Assembly (NCBI GenBank): GCA_045539595.1
Contig: JAZQFQ010000016.1
Coordinates: forward strand, 1 to 64,000
DNA length: 64,000 nucleotides
Origin: SIG701 sp045539595
Lineage (GTDB): Bacteria > Bacillota > Clostridia > Oscillospirales > CAG-272
Direction: 5' to 3'
Below are positions 23,909 to 32,807 of the stretch, one piece after another (the stretch's first letter is position 1; each line of letters opens with the position of its first letter). The position numbers and the translations under genes are program-made. The notes under the pieces are model-generated. The model was given only the letters and a program-made list of their open reading frames with translations, searched no databases and had not been told where the DNA came from.

Positions 23909-24988
23909 ATGGATGTACAATGTAATGTCAGTATCGTCATTCCTTCTTTGAACCCGGATGAAAAATTGCGAAAAACAGTGCAGGATCTGGTGAATCTGGG
24001 ATTTACAGATATCATTCTGATCAACGACGGCTCAAAGAGGGAATGTGTTCCCAATTTTCCCACGGATGTGCCCGGTTGCACTCTTTTAACGCACGAGGTA
24101 AATCAGGGAAAAGGTGCGGCGATGAAGACCGCATTCCGCTATCTTCTGGAACGAAACATTCCCACACAAGGTGTGGTGACGGTAGACGGAGACGGGCAGC
24201 ACAAAGCAACGGATGTTCTGGCGTGCACCCGGGCGATGCAGGAGACCCGTGGCGTTGTTCTGGGTGTGCGGGATTTTGATCTGCCCGATGTGCCTCCCAG
24301 AAGCCGTATGGGCAATAAGATTACATCGCTCGTGTTCCGATTGTTCTGCGGTATTAAAATTTCGGATACACAAACCGGTTTGCGCGCCATCCCCTTGGAG
24401 TATCTTCCGGCCATGCTGGAGGTGTCCGGTGATCGCTATGAGTACGAGACCAATATGCTGCTGCAGATGAAAGCACGGCAAATTCCCTGCAGTGAGGTTC
24501 CCATCGAAACAGTGTATATTGAAGAGAATCAAACTTCTCATTTCCGCCCGGTGCGGGATTCCCTTCGTATTTACGGATTGATTCTTAAGTTTATTTCATC
24601 CTCTCTGATTGCCTCCGTGGTAGATCTGGGCATTTTCTTTCTTTTGTCCTTATTCATGCCCTCAATGATCGGTGTGGCTTCGGATGCGGTGTGCACGCTC
24701 ATTGCACGCATCGGCTCGTCCATTGTCAACTACTCCATAAACAAAAAAGCAGTATTTCGCTCATCCGGCGCAGGCCGCACTTCCCTGCCGCGGTATTATA
24801 TATTAGCTGCGGGTATATTCATTCTGTCTGCATCGGCTATGACCGTTCTCACCCTGCTGTTTGGATTTGATGAGGGCAGATTTGCATTCCTGAAGACTGT
24901 CTTTAAGTTCATCATCGACTCGGTACTGTTTTTGATCAGCTTCCGTGTCCAACGCGAATGGGTGTTTGCGGATACGGAGAATACATAA
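23909..24988 (+). CDS. Family 2 glycosyltransferase fused to a GtrA-like membrane domain
   Basis: The protein has 359 residues. Residues 1-225 form a GT2 domain of the dolichyl-phosphate-mannose-synthase type: SIVIPSLNPDEKL, LINDGS, VTVDGDGQHKATD (metal-binding DGD), TQTGLRAIP. Residues about 230-355 hold four hydrophobic spans of the GtrA type (SSLIASVVDLGIFFLLS, NYSINKKAVF). Such fusions are thought to make and flip undecaprenyl-phosphate-linked sugars used to decorate surface polymers. It lies 18 bases after the CapA-like gene and 13 bases before the second glycosidase. Confidence 0.92.
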   Translation: MDVQCNVSIVIPSLNPDEKLRKTVQDLVNLGFTDIILINDGSKRECVPNFPTDVPGCTLLTHEVNQGKGAAMKTAFRYLLERNIPTQGVVTVDGDGQHKATDVLACTRAMQETRGVVLGVRDFDLPDVPPRSRMGNKITSLVFRLFCGIKISDTQTGLRAIPLEYLPAMLEVSGDRYEYETNMLLQMKARQIPCSEVPIETVYIEENQTSHFRPVRDSLRIYGLILKFISSSLIASVVDLGIFFLLSLFMPSMIGVASDAVCTLIARIGSSIVNYSINKKAVFRSSGAGRTSLPRYYILAAGIFILSASAMTVLTLLFGFDEGRFAFLKTVFKFIIDSVLFLISFRVQREWVFADTENT

Positions 24989-25001
24989 CTAAGGAGCATT
25001 C

Positions 25002-26225
25002 ATGGAACCAAGAAAAGTTTTCACATCCGATAAATCCTACGTTCCTCCTGTACGCGGTACACATAAAAAGAAAAAGACAATCGTTCCGAAGGACGTTATG
25101 GATGCCCAAAAGGACGTACGTAAAAGCACGTTGACTCTCGGAAAAGTCATAAGGCGCACCTGCCTGGTGCTTTTGACCGTTCTCCTGCTGGCCGTGGGGG
25201 CTGTACTTGCGCTTTGTCACACGATCGCCAATGGCCCCAGCCCTACTGTGCGAAATCTTCTGGTGCTGTCGGCCATGCAGGCCAGTGCCACCAAATGGGT
25301 TCCCGGACTCTTTTTGGAGGATGCTGTAGTGGAACAGATCGTTGCCGACAGCAAAGTGATCCATAAGGATGTCATTTCGCTGGATGAATATACGGCTGCA
25401 TCGCGCGGCAATCCCTCGGAGGAAACACCCGGTGAAACACCGGTGGATGAATGGGCTGATGCGCAGGACGGCATGCAGTTCGACATCATCAGCGGCTCGA
25501 CCTACAAAGCCTATGTGTTGGTGGTAAAAGATCCGTCCCGCGTATATGTGGGTACTTCCAGCGACTACAAGAGCGGCCAGATCGGTGCACGGATATTTGA
25601 CATCACCGCCCGCGACAATGCGGTAGCGGCCATCAATGGCGGTGAGTTCTACGATGTGGGCGGCCAGGGCACAGGCGACAATCCCATTGGTCTGACCTAT
25701 TCCCGCGGAAGTTGCGTATGGGATGATGGATATCGCAGGACATTCATTGGATTTGATAAAGAGAACCGCTTGATCGTTACCGAAAAAATGACTCGCACCG
25801 AAGCGGAAAAGCTGGGAATCCGGGATGCCGTGTCCTTCCAGACCGGAAACCTTCTGATCGACCATGACGGCGACAATATCCAGCTCTATTATGCGGACAG
25901 CAATACAGGCACTGCCCAGCGCACAGCCATCGGCCAGCGGGCAGACGGAGCCGTCATATTGCTCGTCACCGATGGCAGAACCGCCAGCAGTCTGGGTGCC
26001 ACCCACAACGATGTGATCGATATCATGGTGTCCTACGGCGCCGTAACCGCCGGCATGCTGGACGGCGGATCCTCATCCATGATGTATTATGAGGACTACT
26101 ACACCAAATACGGAATGGACGAATCCACTCTCGATCAATATCAGCTTCGCGGGCTTGTGAACAAATACAAAGCGTTCACCTATCCCCGCCGCATCCCCAC
26201 TTACTTCATGGTAGGAAAGGAGTGA
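25002..26225 (+). CDS. Phosphodiester glycosidase (NAGPA-domain) family protein, copy 2
   Basis: The protein has 407 residues. It has a basic cytoplasmic N-terminus (about 1-48), a membrane span near 50-75, a short acidic linker and a NAGPA-type extracellular domain: AINGGEFYDVGGQGTGD, QRTAIGQRADGAVILLVTDGR, LGATHNDVIDIM, MLDGGSSSMMYY. It aligns with the copy at 21351-22466 through the anchor region and catalytic domain but has a longer C-terminal extension (YTKYGMDESTLDQYQ...). The stop overlaps the GTG at 26222; the next gene follows as in copy 1. Probably modifies a surface polysaccharide. Confidence 0.9.
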   Translation: MEPRKVFTSDKSYVPPVRGTHKKKKTIVPKDVMDAQKDVRKSTLTLGKVIRRTCLVLLTVLLLAVGAVLALCHTIANGPSPTVRNLLVLSAMQASATKWVPGLFLEDAVVEQIVADSKVIHKDVISLDEYTAASRGNPSEETPGETPVDEWADAQDGMQFDIISGSTYKAYVLVVKDPSRVYVGTSSDYKSGQIGARIFDITARDNAVAAINGGEFYDVGGQGTGDNPIGLTYSRGSCVWDDGYRRTFIGFDKENRLIVTEKMTRTEAEKLGIRDAVSFQTGNLLIDHDGDNIQLYYADSNTGTAQRTAIGQRADGAVILLVTDGRTASSLGATHNDVIDIMVSYGAVTAGMLDGGSSSMMYYEDYYTKYGMDESTLDQYQLRGLVNKYKAFTYPRRIPTYFMVGKE

Positions 26226-26230
26226 TCATC

Positions 26231-27310
26231 TTGTCTAAAGCAAAGAGAGGGTTTCCTGTTTTCTACTGTATCTATTTCCTGTGCATTGCCCTGTTCCTTG
26301 CGGGCCTGTACATGGCACTCGGTGTCGTACGTGAGTATCTGGCGGATTACGAATCCGCACAGCCCCAATACGAAGCAGAACGCGTTTTTGAGACTTATTA
26401 CAGCACCGGCGATTATGAGAAATTGGTCCATGTGTGCGAGGCGGATGTGACCGCATTCGAGGATCAAGCGGTTGTAGCCGCATATCTTCGCGAATTTACG
26501 GCTGGCAAAGAAATTACTTATAACAGCATCACTACAGGTCTGGATAGCAGCATCAAGTACATCGTCAAGGCAGACGGCGTCAAATTCTCTGCTTTTACGC
26601 TGGTCCAGGGAGAGGAAACCACGCCGAAGGGGGTTCCTATGTACACCTTGGGAAGTATGGAGATATACACCTCCGGCCAGCATTCGGTTAGCATTACCGC
26701 CCCGAAGGGATACACAGTCCGAATGGACGGACATGTGCTGGATGCATCCTATCGGACGGAAAAGGAAGAAAAGCACGACAGCTGCCATCACATGCCCGAG
26801 GGGATAGAAGGCATTATCTATGTAGAGTATCGGGTCGATGGTCTCTATTATTCCCCGAAGTCGGTGGAAGTCATCAACCGGGATGGCATCTCTGTTCCCG
26901 TTGTTCAGGACGATATGGGGAATTATTCGGCGGATTTTATCTACAGCGATTCCCTGCAGGCAGAACACTCCGAGTATGTCATTGCTGCCGCCCAGGCGTT
27001 GGCCGCCTATATGCAGAACGATGGCAAGTTTTCTGCCATCGGTGCCTATCTGGATCCTGCAAGTGATCTCTACACCAACGTAAGATCGTCCGAAACCTAT
27101 TTTGTTATTTCCCATTCCTCTTACTCCTTTGAAGATGTGAAAACGTCGGAATTCTATGCCTACGATGACAATACGTTTTCTTGCCGCGTTTCCTTCACAC
27201 ATGTGCTGAAGCGGTACGGAAGCAAGGATTACAAAGACTATCTGGATATGACATTCTACCTGCGTAAGGTAGACGGAAAATATCTGATTTACGATCGCTA
27301 CAACCATTAA
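26231..27310 (+). CDS. Membrane-anchored extracellular protein with one PEGA-like repeat
   Basis: The protein has 359 residues. A single N-terminal membrane span (about 8-30) and the motif YESAQPQYEAERVFETYY are followed by a first soluble domain (about 45-145). One VRMDGHVLDAS PEGA-like module and a C-terminal domain that looks NTF2-like (AAAQALAAYMQND...YLIYDRYNH) complete it. It is the paralogue of the 544-residue protein at 19724, and like it follows a phosphodiester glycosidase gene. The TTG at 26231 is chosen because GGAG at 26219-26222 lies 8 bases upstream; a GTG at 26222 would overlap that site. Function unknown; probably a partner or scaffold of the glycosidase. Confidence 0.78.
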   Translation: MSKAKRGFPVFYCIYFLCIALFLAGLYMALGVVREYLADYESAQPQYEAERVFETYYSTGDYEKLVHVCEADVTAFEDQAVVAAYLREFTAGKEITYNSITTGLDSSIKYIVKADGVKFSAFTLVQGEETTPKGVPMYTLGSMEIYTSGQHSVSITAPKGYTVRMDGHVLDASYRTEKEEKHDSCHHMPEGIEGIIYVEYRVDGLYYSPKSVEVINRDGISVPVVQDDMGNYSADFIYSDSLQAEHSEYVIAAAQALAAYMQNDGKFSAIGAYLDPASDLYTNVRSSETYFVISHSSYSFEDVKTSEFYAYDDNTFSCRVSFTHVLKRYGSKDYKDYLDMTFYLRKVDGKYLIYDRYNH

Positions 27311-27329
27311 CTGTATCAGGAGGTCTACT

Positions 27330-27878
27330 ATGGAAATGCTTTCCCGCTGGGAATTGGGAATCCTGGATTTCATCCAGACCCACATCAAATGCGATTTTCT
27401 GGACTGGTTTTTCCCTACGATTACAAAACTGGCTGACAGCGGAATCTTCTGGATTCTGTTGGCTGTGATCTTTCTTTTCTTCAAAAAGACGCGTAAAACC
27501 GGTCTAATGATGGGCGCCGCACTGGTCTTCGGTTTGGTGATTGGCAACCTGACGCTGAAGCCGCTGATTGGCCGTATCCGTCCATACGATCTGAATCCGG
27601 ATGCAGTTCTGCTTATCGATCGTCTTCACGACTTCTCGTTTCCTTCCGGACACACGCTGTCGTCCTTTGAAGGTGCCACCGTTCTGATGATCCGCGATAA
27701 GCGATTCGGCATTCCGGCTATGATTATTGCTGTGTGCATTGCCCTGTCACGCCTGTATCTGTATGTACATTATCCTACCGATGTGTTGGCGGGAGCCGTT
27801 CTTGGCACGCTGTTCGGGTTTCTTGCCGTGGCCATGGTGAATGCCATCGAAAAGAAAATCCAACAAAAAAATGCATAA
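27330..27878 (+). CDS. PAP2-family membrane phosphatase
   Basis: The protein has 182 residues and about five membrane spans. The three phosphatidic-acid-phosphatase motifs are present: KPLIGRIRP (KxxxxxxRP), FPSGHT (PSGH) and SRLYLYVHYPTD (SRxxxxxHxxxD). In envelope loci such enzymes usually hydrolyse undecaprenyl pyrophosphate to recycle the lipid carrier, which would fit the neighbouring GT2-GtrA and glycosidase genes; a phospholipid phosphatase role is possible. It is the last gene of the plus-strand run that starts with the CapA-like gene. Confidence 0.92.
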   Translation: MEMLSRWELGILDFIQTHIKCDFLDWFFPTITKLADSGIFWILLAVIFLFFKKTRKTGLMMGAALVFGLVIGNLTLKPLIGRIRPYDLNPDAVLLIDRLHDFSFPSGHTLSSFEGATVLMIRDKRFGIPAMIIAVCIALSRLYLYVHYPTDVLAGAVLGTLFGFLAVAMVNAIEKKIQQKNA

Positions 27879-27882
27879 AATA

Positions 27883-27914
27883 AGCCTCCGATACATGTGT
27901 ATCGGAGGCTATCT
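27883..27914. terminator. Bidirectional intrinsic terminator
   Basis: A 12-base perfect stem (27883-27894 with 27899-27910), ATGT loop. The minus direction ends in TTATTTTAT; convergent PAP2 and galM genes. Confidence 0.88.
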
Positions 27915-28973
27915 TTAAGCATGGGAAAATTCGTAAATGGTAGTGGTTTCATATACCTGTCCGGGACGAAGAACCACATCGGTGAAATTCGGATGGTTGA
28001 TGCTGTCCGGCATCGCCTGTGTTTCCAGGCAGATGGCAAAATGCTGTACCTGCGGAACGCTATTTTTGAAAGGACGTACATTCGGTTTGATTTTGTTGCA
28101 GGTGTACACCTGAATGCACGGCTGATCCGTATGCACGTGCATGATGCGCCCGGATTCGGGATGCATCAGAGTGGCACGTTTCTTCATCGTACCATCGGAA
28201 TCCGCCAGAATAAAATTGTGATCAAATCCTTCAAAGAAGCGAATGTCCGGATCGGGATCTGCCAGGGCGTCCCCCAGGTTCTTCATAACGCGGAAATCAA
28301 ACGGTGTCCCTGTCACATCTGCCATATTACCGTCCGGGATGAGTTCGTGATCGATGGTGTTGATACGGTCCGCATCCATCCACAACTGGTGCGAGCCGAT
28401 GTTGCCGTGCTGATATCCACTCAGATTGAAGTAGGCATGGCTGGTCAGATTGACCAGAGTTGTCTTGTCAGTAGTGGCCTTGTAATGGATTTTCAGCGCA
28501 CCTTCCTTAGTAAGGGTGTACGTTACAACAACTGTCAGCGTTCCGGGGTAGTTCTCTTCCCCGTCGGGACTGATCTTTGTCAGAATCAATGCGGGCTCGT
28601 CTGCATCGCCGCCCTCCTCAACATTCCAAAAACGATGGCTGAATCCGCGCAGACCGCCATGCAGATGATGCTTACCCTCGTTGCAATTCAGACGATAGGT
28701 TACGCCATCCAGTGTGAAGGTGCTGTTCGCAATGCGGTTACCGCAGCGTCCCACCAACGCGCCGTGATAACCGCCGGCGATAATGTAATCCTCCGGCCGA
28801 TCATAGCCGCAGATTACATCATCCATATGGCCGTTTTTATCCGCTGTCCAGATATTCAGCAGCGCACCGCCGAATTCCATAATGCGCACGGATGTTTCAG
28901 ACGCGTTTTTCAATGTGTAGGCATAGACTTCTCTGTTATCCAGATAGCCGAACAGTTCTTTTTGAATACTCAC
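27915..28973 (-). CDS. galM: Aldose 1-epimerase (mutarotase)
   Basis: Interconverts alpha and beta anomers of galactose and other aldoses at the entry of the Leloir pathway. The 352 residues match the family. Landmarks: FGGALLNIW, VGRCGNRIANSTFTLDG, LHGGLRGFSHRFW (catalytic His), LTSHAYFNLSGY (second His), FEGFDHNFIL, and the catalytic Glu region LETQAMPDSIN near the C-terminus. The start is a GTG at 28973 with AAGGAG 7 bases before it, inside the end of galE, only 4 bases away. Confidence 0.95.
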   Translation of the reverse strand: MSIQKELFGYLDNREVYAYTLKNASETSVRIMEFGGALLNIWTADKNGHMDDVICGYDRPEDYIIAGGYHGALVGRCGNRIANSTFTLDGVTYRLNCNEGKHHLHGGLRGFSHRFWNVEEGGDADEPALILTKISPDGEENYPGTLTVVVTYTLTKEGALKIHYKATTDKTTLVNLTSHAYFNLSGYQHGNIGSHQLWMDADRINTIDHELIPDGNMADVTGTPFDFRVMKNLGDALADPDPDIRFFEGFDHNFILADSDGTMKKRATLMHPESGRIMHVHTDQPCIQVYTCNKIKPNVRPFKNSVPQVQHFAICLETQAMPDSINHPNFTDVVLRPGQVYETTTIYEFSHA

Positions 28974-28977
28974 GCTC

Positions 28978-29994
28978 TTACTCCTTGTATCCGTTCGGAT
29001 TCATCTGCTGCCACTTCCATGAGTCGGCGCACATATCGCGGATATCGTTCTCAGCTACCCAGCCCAATTCTTCTTTTGCTTTGTCCGCGCTGGCATAGCA
29101 TGTGGCGATATCGCCGGGGCGGCGAGGCTGAATGGAGTAAGGCACATGTACGCCCGTGGCCGATTCAAAATTATGTACGATATCCAGCACACTGTATCCG
29201 TTGCCGGTGCCCAGATTATAAATCTTCAATCCAGCTTTTTCTTCAATCTTGATCAGCGCCTTTACGTGACCGACTGCCAGATCGACTACATGGATATAAT
29301 CCCGCACACCGGTGCCGTCATGGGTGTCGTAATCGTTGCCGAACACGCCCAGCTCCGGTCGTTTGCCGATCGCTACCTGGGTCACATAGGGCATCAGATT
29401 GTTGGGGATTCCGTTGGGATCCTCACCAATCAAACCGCTTTTGTGAGCACCGATGGGGTTGAAGTAGCGCAGAAGCACCACATTCCAGGCAGGATCCGCT
29501 TTTTGGATATCGGTGAGAATCTGTTCCAGCATGGATTTGGTCCATCCGTAAGGATTGGTACACTGCCCTTTGGGGCATTCTTCCGTAATCGGCACAAATG
29601 CAGGATCACCATAAACAGTTGCAGAGGAAGAAAATATGATATTCTTCACATCGTGCTGGCGCATCACATCAAGTAAAGTCAAGGTACCGGTGATATTATT
29701 GTCATAATACTCCCACGGCTTCGTCACGGATTCACCAACTGCCTTCAGTCCGGCGAAGTGGATCACAGAATCTATGGATTCGTTATCGAAAATTTGATTC
29801 ATGGCGGCGCGGTCGCGGATATCAGCCAGGTAGAACTTCACCGGTTTTCCTGTGATCATCTGAATCCGCTCCAGCGACTTTTCACTGGAATTCGACAGAT
29901 TGTCGCACACGACTACATCATAGCCGCTGTTTTGCAGTTCTACCACCGTGTGCGATCCGATGTAGCCGGTACCGCCGGTAACAAGAATAGCCAT
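28978..29994 (-). CDS. galE: UDP-glucose 4-epimerase
   Basis: Short-chain-dehydrogenase-type epimerase, 338 residues, interconverting UDP-glucose and UDP-galactose with bound NAD. It has N-terminal VTGGTGYIGSHTVVEL, the catalytic SSSATVYGD and NPYGWTKSMLE (YxxxK) motifs, and LRYFNPIGAHKSG; it ends near QMNPNGY. The ATG at 29994 is preferred because the alternative GTG at 30009 overlaps its GAGG site. It lies in an operon with the nucleotidyltransferase (28 bases upstream) and galM. It can serve galactose use or supply UDP-galactose for surface polymers. Confidence 0.97.
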   Translation of the reverse strand: MAILVTGGTGYIGSHTVVELQNSGYDVVVCDNLSNSSEKSLERIQMITGKPVKFYLADIRDRAAMNQIFDNESIDSVIHFAGLKAVGESVTKPWEYYDNNITGTLTLLDVMRQHDVKNIIFSSSATVYGDPAFVPITEECPKGQCTNPYGWTKSMLEQILTDIQKADPAWNVVLLRYFNPIGAHKSGLIGEDPNGIPNNLMPYVTQVAIGKRPELGVFGNDYDTHDGTGVRDYIHVVDLAVGHVKALIKIEEKAGLKIYNLGTGNGYSVLDIVHNFESATGVHVPYSIQPRRPGDIATCYASADKAKEELGWVAENDIRDMCADSWKWQQMNPNGYKE

Positions 29995-30022
29995 ATTCCC
30001 AATCCTCACTTTGCGCTTAAAT

Positions 30023-30928
30023 TTATTTCCAGAGACCGTCCGGATATTCGTTTTTCTCCACCATGGAGCGAATCTGGGCGATTACATTTGCTTTGTCATC
30101 CTGATAGGTAACGCCATACCACTGTGCGCTGGTTTCCAGTACAGTCACTTCGCATTTCTTATCGTTGACCAACTGTCCCACCACATTAGGCAGATAGCAC
30201 TCCGATTTCAGCGGTTCACGATCGGGATCCGAAAGGAATTCCGTAAAATACACGTCTGCATCGCGGAAAATTTCCGGCGTGAATCCCCAGAAGTTCATAG
30301 AAACCGGGGAGTTGTTCGGCAGAATAACGGTTTCTCCGTTTTCATCTTCAAAACGAGCACCATTCGGATCCTTGAATATCTTGGTACGCTCAACAATGGA
30401 CTGAAGCTTGCCATTTTCGGTAATGCATACGCCGCGCGCCACACTTCCGGCGTCAGTCAAGGTTTTGCCGATCTGATAGCCAACCATGGCATAAGAAGTA
30501 TTGCCCGGCTTGTTCTCCACGCCGCGCAGGAACTCAGCCACCTTCGCATATGCGTCCGCACCGTAGAAATCGTCCGCGTTGATAACGGCGAAAGGATCAT
30601 TCAACAGATCCTTGGCACACATGATGGCATGGTAGGTGCCCCAGGGCTTGGTGCGCTCCGGCGGGATCTTGTCAGCGGGAACCAATTTATCCAGCGCCTG
30701 GAATGCATATTCCACCCGGATTTTACCGGCAATGCGATCACCAATGGTTTCGCGGAACACATCATAATTCTCTTCTTTAATGATGAACACAACACGGTCA
30801 AAACCGGCACGGATTGCATCATAAATGGAAAAGTCAATAATAAATTCACCGTGGGGTGTCATAGGATCGATCTGCTTCAGACCACCATAACGGGATCCCA
30901 TACCGGCAGCAAGAACAACCAACGTCAT
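30023..30928 (-). CDS. Sugar-phosphate nucleotidyltransferase
   Basis: NTP-transferase-fold enzyme, 301 residues from the chosen start. Signature LVVLAAGMGSRYGGLKQ at the N-terminus and AVINADDFYG in the middle indicate transfer of a nucleotide to a sugar 1-phosphate. The length and PHGEFIIDFSIYDAIRAGFD motif match a family common in Clostridia that is annotated simply as nucleotidyltransferase; with galE/galM next door a UDP-sugar role is plausible. The frame extends to 30997, but the N-terminus of the family fits ATG 30928. No clear ribosome site precedes either start, and a CGCGC-TATT-GCGCG hairpin lies just upstream. Confidence 0.82.
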   Translation of the reverse strand: MTLVVLAAGMGSRYGGLKQIDPMTPHGEFIIDFSIYDAIRAGFDRVVFIIKEENYDVFRETIGDRIAGKIRVEYAFQALDKLVPADKIPPERTKPWGTYHAIMCAKDLLNDPFAVINADDFYGADAYAKVAEFLRGVENKPGNTSYAMVGYQIGKTLTDAGSVARGVCITENGKLQSIVERTKIFKDPNGARFEDENGETVILPNNSPVSMNFWGFTPEIFRDADVYFTEFLSDPDREPLKSECYLPNVVGQLVNDKKCEVTVLETSAQWYGVTYQDDKANVIAQIRSMVEKNEYPDGLWK

Positions 30929-31060
30929 AGCAATAATTCGCGCAATAGCGCGGCCCCTTTCTTCGAAAAGCCGAATTTTATCGCTTACATTGTACATGAT
31001 TCAATATATGATTGCAAGCGAAAAACGAAATTTCCAAAAAAATTTTTTCAGCCATTGTCC

Positions 31061-31089
31061 TTGACAAGAACCGCGATATGATGTATACT
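31061..31089 (+). promoter_or_regulatory. Promoter of the Crp/Fnr-ABC operon
   Basis: TTGACA (31061-31066), 17-base spacer, TATACT (31084-31089). The GGAGG site of the regulator follows 26 bases downstream. Confidence 0.85.
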
Positions 31090-31124
31090 AAAACTGTCTC
31101 ATATGATACAATTTGGAGGTTCGT

Positions 31125-31808
31125 TTGCGTAAAGCTGCGTGTAATATACAGGATATATTGTCCGAAATGTTTCTCTTTGGCGGCATCGATGTTTCTGCGT
31201 TGGAAAAGGAATTTTGCTTCCTCCCTTGCTGTGAGGTAAAGGAATATGCTTCCGGTGAAGTGATACAAAGTGCTGCCACTCCTCTGGATGGACTGGCCTA
31301 TCTGCATAGCGGTACAGCGTCCGTTCTGTCCGATACCTCGGATAAAAGCGTGCTGCTGCGAAATCTCACATCCGGCGAGGTGTTTGGTGCTTCTACGTTA
31401 TACAGTGAAGTGCGCGGATACAATACTGTTATCACTGCCGATACCATGTGCACCGTGGTGATTATCCCTGCCGAACAGGTGAAACGAATCATTTCGGCGA
31501 ATCCTGTTGTTGCTGAAAACTATATTCGTTTTCTAACGGAGCGGATCTGTTTTTTAAACCGCAAAATATCCGCATTTACAGCGGGCTCGGCGGAAGCCAA
31601 ACTGGCGGTCTATCTTCTCGGCCTGCCGCAAAACACAGACGGTACAGTGACTTTGCGTACCAGTATGTCTGATCTCGCCGATATGTTACATATGGGACGC
31701 GCCTCACTATATCGTGCATTCGATGCTTTGACAATGAATGGGATTCTATCGCGGGAAGGAAAGAAAATCACCCTTCTCGATCGGAATGCCCTTCGCAATA
31801 TATTTTAA
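31125..31808 (+). CDS. Crp/Fnr-family transcriptional regulator
   Basis: The protein has 227 residues from TTG 31125, which has GGAGG 5 bases upstream. Residues about 20-130 form the cyclic-nucleotide-binding-type beta barrel (YLHSGTASVLSD...GEVFGASTLYSE), then a dimer helix, and a C-terminal winged helix (MSDLADMLHMGRASLYRAFDALTMNGILSREG). Some Cys residues occur in the N-terminal part (FCFLPCC), but the Fnr spacing for an Fe-S cluster is not evident. It directly precedes a three-gene ABC importer in the same direction and probably controls it. Confidence 0.9.
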   Translation: MRKAACNIQDILSEMFLFGGIDVSALEKEFCFLPCCEVKEYASGEVIQSAATPLDGLAYLHSGTASVLSDTSDKSVLLRNLTSGEVFGASTLYSEVRGYNTVITADTMCTVVIIPAEQVKRIISANPVVAENYIRFLTERICFLNRKISAFTAGSAEAKLAVYLLGLPQNTDGTVTLRTSMSDLADMLHMGRASLYRAFDALTMNGILSREGKKITLLDRNALRNIF

Positions 31809-31835
31809 ATGTAAAATCTGGAAAGGAATTCCCTC

Positions 31836-32807
31836 ATGAAAAAGTTCATTTGTCTCGTTCTTGCCTCCATTCTGTCTCTGTCCGTTCTGGTGTCTTGCGC
31901 ACAGGAGCCTTCACCGGATACCGTGCGTGTATTTACACTGAAGGGCCCCACCGGTATCGGCATGGCTAAAATGATTTCAGACGCGAAAAACAGCGAGGAT
32001 CCGCTGTATGATTTCACCATTGCATCGGCACCGGATGTCATTCAGGCAGAAATTATTAAGGGTGAGTACGAAATTGCGGCCCTTCCCACCAATCTGGCCG
32101 CCGCTCTGTACAACAAGACAGAAGGCGCTCTTATGGTTGCCGCAGTCAACACCCTTGGTGTTCTGTATGTATTGGAAAACGGAAACACCATTCAGTCTAT
32201 CCAGGATCTGAACGGCAAACAGATCTATGCCACCGGCCAGGGATCCACTCCGGAATATATCCTGAACTATATTCTGGAAACCAACGGCATCGATTGTGAA
32301 GTCATCTATCTGACCGAGCACGCAGAACTGGCGACGCAGATGGCCGCAGGAAGCATTACGCTGGGTATGCTTCCCGTACCCAATTCCACCACGGTTCTCA
32401 CCAAGAACGCAGATGTACGCGTGGCTCTGAATCTGACCGATGAATGGGAAAAAGCCGCCGCCAAGAATGGCGATGACGGTGCTCTCTATCAGGGCTGCCT
32501 GGTTATCCGCCGTGATTTTGCAGAGCAGTATCCCGAGACGGTCAAGAAATTCCTTGAGGAATATAAGGCATCCGTTGCGTTTGTTCACGAGGATCTGGAT
32601 CTGGCGGCGGAAACCGTTGCCGCTTGCGAGATCATTCCCGCTGCGGCTATTGCCAAAAAGGCCATCCCGGATGCGAACATCGTTTGCATTACCGGTGATG
32701 AAATGATCAAGGGACTCACCGGATTTTACAAGGTGCTGTTTGACAGCAATCCCAAGTCGGTAGGCGGTAAGTTGCCGGATGAAAAGATTTTCTACGCAGA
32801 AAACTAA
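31836..32807 (+). CDS. ABC transporter substrate-binding lipoprotein (NMT1/THI5-like)
   Basis: The protein has 323 residues. The signal peptide ends in LSVLVSC (lipobox, Cys near 21). The mature part has two-lobed binding-protein features (RVFTLKGPTGIGMAKMI, IAALPTNLAAALYN, QIYATGQGSTPEYILNYIL, LEEYKASVAFVHEDL) typical of the NMT1/SsuA/THI5-like class that binds small organic solutes such as pyrimidines, sulfonates or thiamine precursors. The ligand cannot be read from sequence. The permease gene starts 28 bases before its stop. Confidence 0.88.
   Translation: MKKFICLVLASILSLSVLVSCAQEPSPDTVRVFTLKGPTGIGMAKMISDAKNSEDPLYDFTIASAPDVIQAEIIKGEYEIAALPTNLAAALYNKTEGALMVAAVNTLGVLYVLENGNTIQSIQDLNGKQIYATGQGSTPEYILNYILETNGIDCEVIYLTEHAELATQMAAGSITLGMLPVPNSTTVLTKNADVRVALNLTDEWEKAAAKNGDDGALYQGCLVIRRDFAEQYPETVKKFLEEYKASVAFVHEDLDLAAETVAACEIIPAAAIAKKAIPDANIVCITGDEMIKGLTGFYKVLFDSNPKSVGGKLPDEKIFYAEN

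Noticed and set aside
27897..29252. 451-codon plus-strand frame over galM and galE
   Set aside because: Antisense to two clearly identified genes and starts inside a terminator.
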